Shown here in pieces: positions 1 to 12,148 of a stretch of 64,000 bases of DNA; position 1 is the stretch's first letter, and each line of letters starts with the position of its first letter. A model generated the notes under the pieces. That model was given only the letters and a program-made list of their open reading frames with translations, was not told where the DNA came from and made no database searches. The position numbers were made by a program, and so were the translations under genes. This DNA is from Tamarix chinensis (lineage: Eukaryota > Streptophyta > Magnoliopsida > Caryophyllales > Tamaricaceae): positions 97,393,815-97,457,814 of the forward strand of contig CM060176.1 in the NCBI GenBank assembly GCA_030549775.1. Reading direction: 5' to 3'.

Positions 1-180
1 ATCATCAAGGTTACTCTTTAGGCCTTCTAAATTTAAAAATATGTAAATTCCTCAATCAAACTAATCATAAATATATTATATCATATCTTAACCAACCACG
101 TAAATCTTAGAATGTTAACCTAGCCTATTTCAAGTAGGTAGAAACAACTAAGCAATATAACAAGTAGCAGAAAAAAAAAC

Positions 181-479
<299 letters not shown>

Positions 480-1112
480 TATCTATATTATCTTTAAGTG
501 AACACATCTTATGTAACCTCCACTTATAAACTTACCAAAATAAATTTCAATTAATAACTACCTTCTACACATGGACACATGCATTTCTACTACCTATGTT
601 CGTATTTCATCTTCATTTCAAGTTTTCAAGCCATAAACCAGTTCTTTAGATCCATATACAAATTTTTTTATTTTCATATCAACCGATAATGTATAGGAAA
701 TAAATATGATTCCAATAATTATTTTTAAAAGTAATAAGAATTAATTTCCAGTATATCTTTCTCACACCTCGTTAAACTAGAGAAAGGTATAATAGTGCAA
801 TCCACAAGAAAGTTCTTAGGTAGGAGGAATAATTCTAAAACTAATAATAAGTTGAAAGTAGCGAGTAAGCTATAAAATTTTAGAAAAAATTTCTCAAAAT
901 CCAAAAAAATAGAATTAAAAGAGAAATAAATTGAAAAAAAACTTACTTGACAATGTGCAACAACATCTAACGATACCATGAAGAATGGGCGGCCAGTGAA
1001 ATGTTTACATCTGATAATGGGTAGTTAGCAACAGATTTGCTACAGAGAATGTGTAGCCATAAATGGTTTAAGAGATTTGAGGGCTAAGAGTAGGATCGGA
1101 GAAGAGAGAAAT
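480..1112. other. AT-rich stretch, nothing recognised
   Basis: No coding similarity, terminal repeat or RNA gene is visible. The single open frame here (725-979, minus) is a low-complexity F/L-rich chance frame with no family motif. Confidence 0.6.
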
Positions 1113-1379
1113 TGTAATACTCTAAAATATTTATTTATTATCAACCTTGATTTATTTATGTTTTAACATAAATCTTAAACATTAATTTAGTTAATTTGTT
1201 AACATTTGATCCACAAACCCTTTATCCTAAATAATTTATCTTTTCTTTTTTATTTTGATCCACCTTAAACCTATATATATATTAACTAGGTTTACTTTTC
1301 TTAATTGGGTTCCCTAAACCTAGAGAAATAAATTTTATCTTAATCCTAAATTTAATATAATTATAATTCTAAACCTAAA

Positions 1380-2260
1380 TTTATTTTCTTTTTCCTTTTC
1401 TCTTCTTTCTCCCCTGCACCAACCCCCTCCCTTCAGCACCAAACACACCCCAACCCCCCTTGCACTTTCCCTTGCCTATGCCTTGCACCCTATTAGCCTT
1501 TATTTCCCCTTCAGGCTGAACCATGCCCTACTTCCCTCGTGTGTGTCCTTCCTTTCCTTTTCTTCTTACACTATTCCCTACCAACCTACATCTGTCACCC
1601 CTTGCTAATACCTTCCTCTATAGCCCCTACCATCTCTAACCCAATTACCTCAAACTTCCCCAACCCTCACCTCTGTATCTACATAATACTACACTCCCTC
1701 ATCCTCCTTTCATCGGAACGCATCCCTCCCTTCTCCCTCAGTATTTTCTCATCCAAATTACACCTCCTCCATTCGGCCCCTTCTCCCTCTATATTTTCCC
1801 CAATCGACCACCAACACCCCACCCAACACCACCACCCTAGCCTCCCTTATCCTTCTTCTTCTTTCTTCTCTAAGCCCTTGCCTCTATTTTCTTCTCACAA
1901 ACCCACCAACACTATCATCTCCTCCCCTATGTCTAAACCACTAAACCAACCCCCTGCATCACCTCCACCACAGCTATAACCAGCTCTAACCACCACCCCT
2001 CTATAGCCCCTCCCTCATTCTAGCAACCACACCACCACCCAAGCACCTCAACCTCTACATAATTCCACCATACCACCACCAAAGCCAGCCTCTTTCCCCA
2101 ACTATGCCAACCATAGCCAACAGCAGCCTCGCCACCGCCTACCTTCATCACCGTTGTCAATGCACCACCACTGTCCACCTCACCCCCAAGCACCATCGGT
2201 CGACCATCATCTCCCCTTAATAGCTCCCTACATAACTCCCCATCACGTTACATGTAGCGT
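1380..2260 (+). other. C/T-rich leader block inside the LTR
   Basis: This block is strongly pyrimidine-biased on the plus strand, with many CCACC and CCTCC words. Equivalent CT-rich blocks occur at the same relative place in the other LTRs (13020-13330, 16255-16560, 25680-26700, 57240-58480). The open frames through it (for example 1539-1979) are low-complexity P/S/L-rich and are best read as composition artefacts. It probably corresponds to part of the transcribed leader or promoter-proximal region of the LTR. Confidence 0.5.
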
Positions 2261-2659
2261 GAGCTTTACATAGGTCTTTTTTTTACCTATTTTAACATTA
2301 AGGGCTTTCTGGTAATTTTCATATTTAATAAATATTTTTAATAAAAAATATTTTATTGATTACATATTAATATGGTAATTGTGATGTTATTTTAGATACA
2401 AAGGTTTGATTAGTAGTGGCTAATCATTTTTAGTAAGTTATTCTATAAATTTTATTTTTATTAGAAATCAGGTAACCCTTATACTCCACTAAATTATATG
2501 GATAATGTATGACAGCACATGATGGTTTGATATGTAATTTGTGTAAGACATGCTTTTTTATAGATAGTTATGTTATTATTATTATCATAAAAAGGCAAAA
2601 AAAGAAGGCATATTATCATATGTAAAATATCATGTATAGAAAAGTGTGATTAAAATGGG

Positions 2660-3480
2660 ACTAATGGTGGGAAGTGATCTTTTATGGTATTTACATGTGA
2701 AAATGTTATGTTAAGCATGCTGAAAACACATGTTTCAATATTATTATCAATATTATATGGTCTATGGGTATTTTGGTAATATTGAGTGTACTATGATGAT
2801 TATTCTAATAAACATGCATGATAAGTATCATTTGATGTTAACTATGAGAATAGGGGTTTGCTGTCTTAGAAACACATATTTTAGCATGACTATTAATATT
2901 ACATAGTCTAGTGGTATTTTAGTAATTTTGAGTTTACTATGATAATTATTCTAATAAACATACATGATAAGTATTATTTGATGTTAAGCATGAGAATAGA
3001 TGATTTATCGTCTTAGAAACACATGTTTTAGTATAATTGTCAATATTACATGGTATAGGGGTATTTTGGTAATATTGAGTGTACTATGATGATCATTCTA
3101 ATAAACATGCATGATAAGTATTATTTGATGTTATGTATGAGAATAGGGGTTTGTTGTCTTAGAAATACATGTTTCAGCATGATTATCAGTATTATATAGT
3201 CTAGGGGTATTTTGATAATTTTGAGTGTACCATGATGATTATTTTAATAAATTTGATAATTTTGAGTTTACCATGATGATTATTCTAATAAATATGCATG
3301 ACATGTGTTATTTGTTGTTAAGCATGAGAACAAGGGTTTTGTTGTATTAGATATACCTATTTTAGTATGATTATTATTATTGTATGGTATAGGAGTATTT
3401 TGGTAATTTAGGGTATGTCATGATTCTTATTCTCATAAACATGCAAGATGTGTAATATTAGTCATTAAGCATGAGAATGT
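2660..3480 (+). repeat. About five tandem copies of a 147-bp repeat within the LTR
   Basis: The landmark AATAAACATGCATGATAAG recurs with AACA/AATA anchors at about 2811, 2957, 3104, 3291 and 3438. Spacings are 146, 147, 187 and 147 bp; the 187 step contains a 40-bp local duplication. Each unit carries GGGGTATTTTGGTAAT followed by TTGAGTGTACTATGATG. Copies are diverged but readily aligned. Confidence 0.85.
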
Positions 3481-4129
3481 GCATTTTGATGTTCAAGAAG
3501 CGTATATTAGAGTTGTATGTGCAGAATTGTGTATAAGGGCAAGATAGTCCCTTGGCGTGCTTGGTAATTTATTGGTATGTTAGGTAATTTTATTAGTATG
3601 TTTTAGCCTTTTTATGACAAAATAGTAAATAAAAGATATTTAGATTTAAAAAGGATGATAATAATCTAATAACAGCCTCAAAGGTATCTTGGTCACTTTT
3701 GACCTAATACTCTCAACACGAATAATCAAACATAAGACGATTTTAGTGTATTAATAGGTTGACTTTAGTGTTGACTATGAATCAGACTTGGATTATTGAC
3801 CTTAGTTTTGACTTGAATAATTAAAAATAAAGAAAAAAAGATTGCGTGTGGAATGGAAAATCTTTATGTAACATGTGATGTTTTATGATCACCTTATTAA
3901 GATGTTAATACTTGAAATGAGAGATATCGAGTTGGGAATGGGTGCTCTGTAGGGGTAGCTATCCTAGAGATGAGGTAGGAGTCCTTGAGTTTATTTGGTT
4001 CACTAGTGTGACATTGCGCCCTAATAACCCCATAGTTTATTCTATAGTGACCTATGAACCCTATAGGGGTATAAATACTTAAGGATTAGGTGTCCTAGGT
4101 TAGGAGGGTACCGTGTCTCCTTGTACGCC

Positions 4130-4432
4130 TATAATACCCCAAATTAAATATAGTGTTACAAAGATTAATCTAGCTACTTATATCAACATGATATGCCATT
4201 TTTTTGGTGATTCCATCATAAGAACTCTATAGTTAAACATGATAGCCATGGAGAAAATTTTAGGATGGGTGACCCTGGGAAGTTCTGAAAATTATCTACA
4301 AAGTTCTCATAAAATGCGTAAGTGGGGAAAAAGCATGTTGAAATGACTCGTATTAATCTGTAGGGCTAGTTAGTTAATTCGATAGAGCTCCAAGGTATCC
4401 TCCGCCCGGTCATATCGACTCGAGGTGTTATA
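4130..4432 (+). repeat. Cassandra 5' LTR with 5S rRNA-like promoter segment
   Basis: The LTR starts TATAATACCCC (TG mutated to TA) and ends GTGTTATA. Positions about 4209-4293 resemble the internal part of plant 5S rRNA. CCATCATAAGAACTC is followed by AGTTAAACATG (4231-4241, box A position, 5S consensus AGTTAAGCGTG) and GGATGGGTGACC (4263-4274, an exact match to the 5S box C) and then GGGAAGT. Confidence 0.82.
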
Positions 4433-4434
4433 AA

Positions 4435-4445
4435 TGGTATCAAAG
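4435..4445 (+). promoter_or_regulatory. Primer binding site of Cassandra (initiator tRNA-Met type)
   Basis: TGGTATCAAAG lies 2 bp after the LTR end. The canonical plant PBS complementary to initiator tRNA-Met is TGGTATCAGAGC, so there is a single G-to-A change within the recognisable part. Confidence 0.8.
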
Positions 4446-4566
4446 AAAAAATACAACTGTGATCTAAACTTGGATGAGCTAGTCAGTTGCCTAGTGGGAT
4501 GATTCTTGGGATAAACTATATTGTGTTAGTTAGTGGTTGAGGCGCAACGAGGACATTACGTTCTTT

Positions 4567-4579
4567 GGGTGGGGATGAA
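4567..4579 (+). promoter_or_regulatory. Polypurine tract of Cassandra
   Basis: GGGTGGGGATGAA directly abuts the TGTAATACCC start of the second LTR. This is the expected position for plus-strand priming. Confidence 0.7.
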
Positions 4580-4885
4580 TGTAATACCCTAAATTGAGCA
4601 AAGTATTATAATCATTGATCTGCCTACTTATATCAACATGATATACCATCCTTTTGGTGATTTTATCCTAATAACTTCATAGTCAAGCATGATGGTTGTT
4701 AGCCAATTTTTAGGATAGGTGATCCTGCTAGAAAGTTTCAAAAATTTTCTAAAATATTCTCAAGAAGATAGTGAGTGGAGAAAAAGCGTGCTGAAAAGAC
4801 TCATGTTGATCTATGGGGCTAGTCGATCAATTTGAAAGCACTTCAAGGTATCCCCCGTGTAGTCGTATTAACTCGGAGTGTTACA
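4580..4885 (+). repeat. Cassandra 3' LTR with degenerate 5S-like segment
   Basis: The LTR starts TGTAATACCCTAAATT and ends GGAGTGTTACA. The 5S-like region keeps AGTCAAGCATG (4681-4691) and GGATAGGTGATC (4713-4724). It is more degraded than the copy in the first LTR. Confidence 0.82.
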
Positions 4886-5374
4886 GCACTAATATGACCA
4901 GAGAGCTTTTTATGCCTCGAGTTGGATGGTTAGGAGGGTACCGTGATGTCTTGTATGCCGGTATGACCAGTGTATTTTTATCTCTCTAGATTATTATTAT
5001 ATCCCCTCGAGTAAATAAAAATAAAATGGTAGTAGCCTTTATGCTTACATTGGTATGTGCCGATGAGCCTACTTGTGTCATGAGATTTGCCGGTATTGAT
5101 AGTGAGCTTTGTGACTATGATTATAACTTGAGTATGATGGTGCTTTCTAGTTATACTACAATGAGAATCTATTGGTTGTTCCATTAATAAGTTTCAGTTA
5201 TTTCTAGATGAATGAGTACGAGTAGTATACGGCTATGGTGGTATGTGGTTATATGAATGATTACCAAATTTCAATTAACATGTGCATAAACAAATGTTTC
5301 GTAAGAAGTATTATTGTGATGCTTTTATGTGTTTCGTGTGGGATTTTTATTTTAGTTTTGTATAATGGATTACT

Positions 5375-5390
5375 CAGTACCCTAGTACTG
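5375..5390 (+). other. Short perfect inverted repeat upstream of the LTR 3' hairpin
   Basis: CAGTAC-CCTA-GTACTG is a 6-bp stem with a 4-nt loop. It sits in the TACTCAGTAC context that also precedes an inverted repeat in the 25322-29369 LTR (28822-28838). Confidence 0.5.
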
Positions 5391-5698
5391 ATGGGTTTCA
5401 TTTTATGGTCCATTATCTATTCAATGGGCACTTTTTATTTTAAAGGACTACTTTGAGAGTAAGGTCTGATAGCTTCTTGTATCAGTCGAGAGTTAGGAAT
5501 GTCCAAGGGTTCATCCAACATCTTTTGACCCTGTCGTTGTGAACTCTTATTATCTTATGTATTTTTATTTTCACTAGATTTTATAATCATTGATAGTAAT
5601 TGGTTTATTTGGATCAATGGTTAAGTTATTTGACTCCCTTTTCACTTTGATATTTATAATTGTATTATTAATTTAAGTGGACAAAGGTTTAACCTTAG

Positions 5699-5743
5699 CA
5701 CTTAGTATAAGAATGGTAGTGGATGCCAGAGTTATACTAGGTG
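5699..5743 (+). other. Conserved LTR 3' stem-loop (copy A)
   Basis: CACTTAGTATAA (5699-5710) pairs with TTATACTAGGTG (5732-5743): 12 pairs including one G-U, with a 21-nt loop. It is followed by TGGTGGTAATACCC and lies 80 bp before the LTR end. The same structure with different stem sequence occurs in other LTRs of the window (see findings). Confidence 0.75.
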
Positions 5744-5823
5744 TGGTGGTAATACCCTACTATTTTTGTAACTAACGGTTCCGTAAAACGAAAATTTTAA
5801 ATAGTAAATTTGAGAGTATTACA

Positions 5824-6241
5824 AGAATGAGTTCAGAATGTTTGCGAAAGAGGAAGATGAAGTGAACGTTAAAAATTGTTCGAACATATTTTACAACGGT
5901 TATTATGAACAATCATTGTTAAAAGGACCTATTAAAAAAGAGTACCCAGACTCCTAGTAATTAATAGGTTTTAACAATAGTTATTTTAATAACCGTTATC
6001 AATGACATATTAATAATGTTTGTTTTACATAATCATTATTAAAAATTTATCAGAATTTAATGCATCCATGTTACATGAGGATTTTAATAATGATTTTATG
6101 ATTATTGAAAAAGATTTATTAATAGGTATTTATAAGAACTATTATTGAAACCTCTGCACCAAAAATTTTAATACTCTTGATGATGGGTTTCTCATTACCG
6201 TTATTAATATCAGTTTAATAAAGTTAGTTTCTGTAGTAGTA
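5824..6241. mobile_element. CACTA-like terminal fragment with subterminal repeats
   Basis: The segment is built of repeated AACGGTTATTA, AACCGTTATCA and ACCGTTATTAA words in both orientations, a style of subterminal repeat common in plant CACTA transposons. It ends TTTCTGTAGTAGTA at about 6228-6241, close to the reverse complement of the CACTACTACAGAAA terminus. The other end is missing, apparently lost at the junction with the preceding LTR. No coding sequence remains. Confidence 0.45.
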
Positions 6242-9200
6242 GAAGTAAAGTTGGAAGAGAGTTGAAATGTGCAGACGCTCCAGCTAAGCGAGGGTCAGAT
6301 CTCTAGTGAGTCAAAGCTTGTAACTTGGTTGTAAGTTGTAACTTAATTGTAATGTAAGTGTCTTGCTCTACGGTCGGCCTTACACATAATTGATGATTTT
6401 TTCACAACCTTTTCCTAAAAGACGAGAGAATGGGAATTACAATAGTACATAGTTGGCAAATGACAACGACTTTTTTTTTATACCTCTTATTTATTTATTT
6501 ATTATAATATAGAAAATGTATTGCTAATCGAAGAATGAGTTTGAGGTACAACAATGTCGTTGCCATTTACACTCATCAGGTCTAATTAGCTAGACAAATC
6601 GAGTTAGAATAGTCAAAACTGATGCATGCCTATCTCTCTATATAGGACCCGGTAGGTTTTCTAGTGAACAAATCCGGTATGGTCCTCTTAACAATCACCT
6701 TTGCTTGCAGTCTGGCATAACACCACGAGAAACAACAACGTTTCTATGCTGTCAAATTGAATACCATACACAGCGGCAGCAGCAGAGACAGGTTCTTTGC
6801 ACTATTATTAGGCCTATTTAATTTTTGTACGTATCTCAATATCCATCCATATTTATACCTAAAAAGAAAACTTCTAATAGTAGCATCTTAAATGATTGCT
6901 CTGAAGCCGGAACCCAAACAGTCTTGATCAGGAAAAGAGTAATGCTTTCAAAATCATCTCTCTCTATACACACACAAAAGTTTTGGAAGTGTAGACGTAC
7001 CTCAAAAACTTATGGCTACCTTTGTCCCAAAAGAAATGCCAAAAAAAACACACACACACACACTTGCAGATGACTTGAAATTAAATTAAAAGTGAAGGAG
7101 ATATATACATATAGTTTTTGGAGACTTTAATGTTATTTTGAAGTAAATGGTTTTGAGAGATTGATAGTTATAAAGAGTCTTTATAAAAGTAGCACTCAGT
7201 AGGAACATGATGTGAAAAAGGTGGTTTCACAACATTATTTTGAAAGGATATCATTGACTATTTTCCGTGTTCATAATTAGGAAGAAATGTATATTAAAAT
7301 TGCTAGTAGGAAACTAATGAGTATTACATTCTTCTTTCAAACCAGACTTTTGACAAATGAAAGCCACCGGCCGGTTCTAGGATATAAAAATAAAGTCCCA
7401 TAAGGCCAGGCAAAAGTTCATAGTGTGTGCATTACTTATACTCCTAATCTCGACTTTTCCGATGAACGAATTAATTGAAGGGAGCTCCATGTTCGATCCA
7501 TGAGATCTACCACTGTAGTCTCGTCCCAATATGCTTCATTATAATAATGTTATACAGCTACTTACGTAGCTCTACATATGGTTGTCTTTTCCCATAGGAT
7601 AATAAATATCATAGAATTCCTTTATAGGCCTTTGTTTTTTAATATATATATTTATACATACGTACATACATATACAATTTGAGACATAAAGTAAAAGGTA
7701 AAACTCTAAATCTGCATTGTAAATATATGGGTGTTACACCACTAAACCTTAATTATTATTATAATCAAGATTGGTTAATATTATTCAGTAATGAACTGCA
7801 CAGTAATATGCACGATTTAACGAAATTAACTTCGATGTATATTGAATGCTCACTACATATAGGGACATACATGGAACATGCATGGTCCCAAATCCTGGAA
7901 CGTGGTCTCCTCATCCCGGTCAATTAAAAAAATAACCTGCCGGTCGATTAATCGAGAGCAAGGGCAAGGCAGCAAGTGACGAAAACCAAGCAAATATTGT
8001 GCCGACATTTTCCGGCAATGCCTTCGGTTTGCGTACTGTGGTCGGGATGCGCTGAGAAAAAGGGATCGAGGATGTTGTTCAAAAACCCTAGCTGCATTTT
8101 TTTAGCCACCAATTTATTAATTACTCCATGTCTTATAGTATGCATTAAAGTATCACCTTCCAAAGCTAGCACTATTTTAAAAAAAAAAAAAAAAAAACCC
8201 TAGATGTGTTATTATCTACCTTTTGTTGTTGGTGTAAGAGAGCGAACCAAAGGGAATAACAAGAGTGGGATTAAAAAATTATAATTTGGCACTAAACACT
8301 TTTTGAGATCAAATCTTATAGGACTAATGCAAGATCCTCCTTATATGGCCATCTATGAGAAAGAAAAAGAAAATAAATGAGCTCTATCAAGTATTAACCC
8401 ATCTTTTATTGGTATGGGCTCATACTTCTTAGACTAACCTGATCCAAAGATAGGGATTGTGATAAAATCACTATCAAATTTGACAAAAGTTTATGATAAA
8501 TTTGGAGCATGCATGTAGTACGAGCAAGTAAATGAGGCTGGAAATCAATTGTGCGCACTTTTACCTTTATCCGAATCATTACATATTGCCTGAGCTGGGT
8601 TTCAAATATTGATTATATATTAATAAAGAAGCATACTGAAATGCTTATCATATCTTTCTTGAGACAAGGTCTCAAGTATTTTACTTGTCTTCCAAGATCT
8701 GGGACATTACTGCAACTATTGTTTGGGAAACTCCGTAATGAACCTTTGTTTCAAATCCATTGGGCACCTATAGCAACCCTTCTATAGAGAACATACTTAT
8801 ATATGTAAGATTTATCTATACAACCTTGGACAATTAAATGAAATAGAAAATAATAGGCTATGCAAAATATAAGCCAATAAAAGATTATCAACATTGTATC
8901 TTTTCAATTTCCTTTAAAGTGATACAAAAATCAATAACAAATAAACTCATATTTTTCCTCACAAAGGTTATTAGAACAACCCCTTCATTAATCCACTCAA
9001 TCGAGAACCCCCATTCCCAATTAAGATTTCTCACTAGAAAATCCAAGTACCATGTTCTTGATTTTCTTCTTAAATAATAACTCTCAACTCTCAATCAAGT
9101 TTTTCCTATATTTGAAATCACAAGAATTCAAGCTTTTCCTAGATTTGAAATCACAAGCATTCACTCCCTAATGCTTGTTCCTTGCACCCTGTGTAATCTC

Positions 9201-11084
9201 TCATATGCATACATCTCACACCACTATGCAAAAGAGCCATTTATATAAGCTAAGAAGTAAACCTAGAACCAATTAAGAGAAGAAATAGTGTAGTTAATTA
9301 AGGTTTTATGTTACCGACTTAATTATCATTGCTTATGACTAACTGACCAATATTAACTATGCACTCATTTACTATCAGGTACATAATTAATTACCGTCGA
9401 TTATATTTTGATGGTTTAATAGCCAACATCAATCCTTCATTTTGGTGTCCTCCATTCTAGGTCTTTATTAGCATCTCACACATTAGTTTGAATCCTAATA
9501 AGTATTTTTAAGCTAGCAAGTCATATATTTTTTGCTGGTGTCAAATATCTAAACTTGCTATATATAGACTTTGCATGGTTAGGAGTCTTTAATGCTTTCA
9601 ATAGTAGAATTTTGGATCCAATATCAGTATATTGGCACAATTCTAGTAAACAATTTTTTTTTACTACTTATTACTTTATTATAGTTGATGTAACCTATTA
9701 TTATTATTATTATTATTGCAAGTTATTCAATCCAACATTACCTTTTTATAAAATTTACTATAAAAAAATTATTGCAAACAGAAATGTTGATGTATATTAT
9801 TTATTGCATATTAATTCGTATACAAAAAAAGATAACTTAGCAATATTCTATCAACGTAATCTTGCAGCATCGTACGCAGAAGGAAGGTGAAGGAATGGCA
9901 AGAGGACGTGGACGAGAAATTGAACAAGAAAATAAATGGGTGAGAGGTCTACACAAAAGTGAATGAATACAAATGCAGCATAATTGTATTGTACTTGGCG
10001 TACTGCACAGATAGACTGTATGGACTTTTTATAGAATGACTGCACCAAAAATTATGTTCATTTCATTTCATCGCCAGCCCCACCCGACCCCCTCTCCTTG
10101 CCTGCCTGCGTGATTGGTCCAGTAGCCCCATACAAATTATTATGTCTGTGCAATATAGTTTTTATTATATATATAATTAAAGCTAGGCATACGTGGCTTA
10201 CAAAAACCATAACGTCACCCTGCAAATGTAGGTGAGCAAAACCAACACCTTGACGAAAGGCGAAAATTTTACTCAGGTGACAAACTTGGTAAAGTCTAAC
10301 ATCACGCTTTTTGACGCCAAACCATGAGACATAAGAAAACCAAGCCAAAACTTAATCTATAATATATCGTTTTTCATAAATTCTAATTGAAAAAAATTAA
10401 ATACAACTTGTTATTTTATATGAAAGTAATTATATAAATTATAGAAGAATAATGTATGTTTATGTGCTTTAAATTAGGAGGGTGAAAATTTCTTAAATTC
10501 ATTAGGGTTGGATGCTTAGAGATCATTTGAAGCTGGTGGCCAAACAATCGGGGTTGGTGACAGAGAGTGGGAGATTTCTAATATTAGGAAGTCGACTAAC
10601 TAACAACGCATGATTATTTGTAGGTTATATTTTGTTTGGTTTGAAAATAATTTAATTCGTTTGTCCTATAATTATACCATGTTATGCTCTGATTTTCTTT
10701 TTCAAGTATGCAAACCATAAAATAATATGTACATGCATGCTATATATAGACATACATATATACATACATATATATACTATCATGATAGAATATAGTTGTA
10801 TGTTGCAATGCAGTATGTGTGCATTATGCGGATGGCTCATCTAAGAGCATTCTTGTCCTTGCTAAGGCACTTAATTTTTTTTTTATCTTACCATTGGATT
10901 ACTCACATGTTTTAATTAAATTTAAGCATATTATACGTTCAAGTTTGAGCATGTTTAGGTAAGTAAATGCTAGAATTAAGATTTTTGTCAATTTAGGTGC
11001 GGTAGTCTTATCAATGGGTAAATATCACATGCCTCCCCTATTTGGTCTCTCATTGACAAGCTTCAGATACAACATTGAATAAAG
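6242..11084. other. Low-repeat AT-rich interval without recognised genes
   Basis: This is the longest stretch in which I recognise no transposon family. It holds scattered short open frames (for example 6825-7073 and 8551-8787 plus, 10058-10348 minus), none with a recognisable domain. There are small simple repeats: (AC)n near 7047-7061, an A-run at about 8178-8197, (ATT)n near 9698-9717 and TA/CATA-rich tracts near 10738-10780. Slightly GC-richer patches occur at about 6690-6800, 7870-8100 and 10060-10130. They could be diverged exons or promoter DNA, but I cannot support that from sequence alone. Confidence 0.5.
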
Positions 11085-12110
11085 TTGTTCCTTTGGTTGG
11101 CAATTAGAAACAGATTACTTACTAATGTAGGATGTATGATAAAATGGATTTTCATAGTGCAATTTTTGCTCTATTTGTGGGGATGCAGTGGAAGATACTA
11201 TGCATTCATTACAGGATTTCCAATGAAGCAAATAGGTGTGGAGAATGATTTTTCTAACTAATGATACTCACATCTTATTTTCATATTCATTTCACACTTG
11301 TTTTAGTGAGAACCTAAGACAATAGAAGGTGTTGGCAAATGAGAGGCCAAGTTGGGCTCAAAATTTTGTTGTGGTTTGTTGGTGGTTATGGCAAGTTAGA
11401 AACAAACATATTTTTCAAGGGGAGATCCTGAATCAAGTTGGCACAACACATTGGACTCTAAACTTTGCAGAAAAAAAAAAGCTAAGGTATGGAGTTAAAT
11501 TGGCTATCTAGTATATCTAGGATCTAGGAGGACTATATGATTAGTGCGATGGAATATACCACCATAGGATATTATTAAAATAAATGTGGATGGTGGTGCC
11601 CATTCCAACTTGGGGTTCATTTTGATGGGAGGAGTTTCTAGGGATACTACAAGTAGGTGGGTTTTTGGTTTCATATTAAATGTAGGATATATATCTATCT
11701 TAGCAATTGAGCTTTAGGGAATTTGATATGGTCTCTCTACAACTAAGGTACAAGGTTTTTGTCATGTGATTGTTTGTAGCAACTCGGTCATTTCAATTAA
11801 TTTATTAATGAATGCTATGAATAACTTCCACCCTTATGTTGCTCTTATTGGGACTTGCAAGCACCTTTTGGAGGATTTTTATTTTTGCCTAATTCAACAC
11901 AAATACAGAGAGGCAAATTAGGTGGTGGATGGGCTTGCTAAGCTAGGGTATGACTTGAATCTTAGAGTTGCCTTCTATGATGATCCTCGCTCTTCAATTA
12001 GAGACTGACTTACGTTCAATGTAATTAGAGGAGTGAGTTTGAGATGCATCCATAGCTAGTTTTTGTTGGTTTCATTTACTTTAGGGATATTCTCTCTTCG
12101 ATATATATAA
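11085..12110 (+). pseudogene. Decayed L1-type LINE 3' end: zf-RVT and RNase H domains
   Basis: The fragment begins with LFLWLAIRNRLLTNVG (from 11085), the start of the zinc-binding reverse-transcriptase-associated domain (zf-RVT) of plant L1 ORF2. It continues with CSICGDAVEDTMHSLQD and a WLWQVRNKHIFQG segment. From 11583 an RNase H domain (RVT_3 family) can be read: NVDGGAHSNLGF, GGVSRDTTSRWVFGF, LAIEL, then HKYREAN-VVDGLAKLGYD. Several in-frame stops and frame changes interrupt it, so it is dead. A short 3' tail follows, and the next LTR begins at 12149. The 5' part of the LINE (endonuclease, RT) is absent, as expected for 5'-truncated insertion. Confidence 0.85.
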
Positions 12111-12148
12111 AATAAATAATTTTTTTTATCAATTCACATGATATATGT

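Larger units (their letters stand above)
4130..4885 (+). mobile_element. Cassandra-type TRIM retrotransposon
   Basis: Two direct repeats of about 305 bp (4130-4432 and 4580-4885) flank a 147-bp internal region. A PBS-like TGGTATCAAAG directly follows the first LTR and a purine-rich tract directly precedes the second. Total length (756 bp) and layout fit TRIM elements. Each LTR holds a 5S rRNA-derived segment, which is the diagnostic feature of Cassandra. There is no coding capacity, so mobility would depend on proteins from other LTR elements. The two LTRs have diverged substantially, so the insertion is old. It lies inside the 1113-5823 LTR. A clean 5-bp target duplication is not evident. 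Confidence 0.85.
1113..5823 (+). mobile_element. Large LTR-like unit (solo LTR or LTR remnant), Ty3/Gypsy type
   Basis: The unit starts TGTAATACTCTAAAATA and ends GAGAGTATTACA, so it has the TG...CA termini of an LTR and the TGTAATAC start shared by other LTRs in the window. From 5' to 3' it contains a C/T-rich leader (about 1380-2260), tandem 147-bp repeats (about 2660-3480), a nested Cassandra element (4130-4885), a hairpin module (5699-5743) and the terminal AAAATTTTAAATAGTAAATTTGAG segment typical of these LTR ends. The 5-bp flanks (GAAAT and AGAAT) do not form a convincing target duplication. Treating the whole span as one LTR is therefore an inference from terminus type and internal order. 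No internal domain, PBS or PPT belonging to this unit is visible. Confidence 0.6.

Noticed and set aside
1539..1979. 146-residue plus-strand frame
   Set aside because: It is a P/S/L-rich chance frame in a CT-rich LTR leader, like the others.
1108..5828. Target duplication for the first large LTR unit
   Set aside because: GAAAT and AGAAT match only at 3 of 5 positions, which is not better than chance.
6690..6800. Possible exon bounded by TTTGCTTGCAG and AGACAG-GTTC
   Set aside because: The splice-like borders are suggestive, but the short translation resembles nothing I know and there is no neighbouring exon.
7440..7560. Possible SINE or tRNA-derived element (GTTCGATCC B-box-like word near 7490)
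   Set aside because: No convincing A box at the right distance, no tRNA fold and no poly(A) tail or target duplication.
8170..8205. A-run following a GC-richer patch, considered as a processed retrocopy poly(A) tail
   Set aside because: No recognisable parent gene and no flanking duplication were seen.
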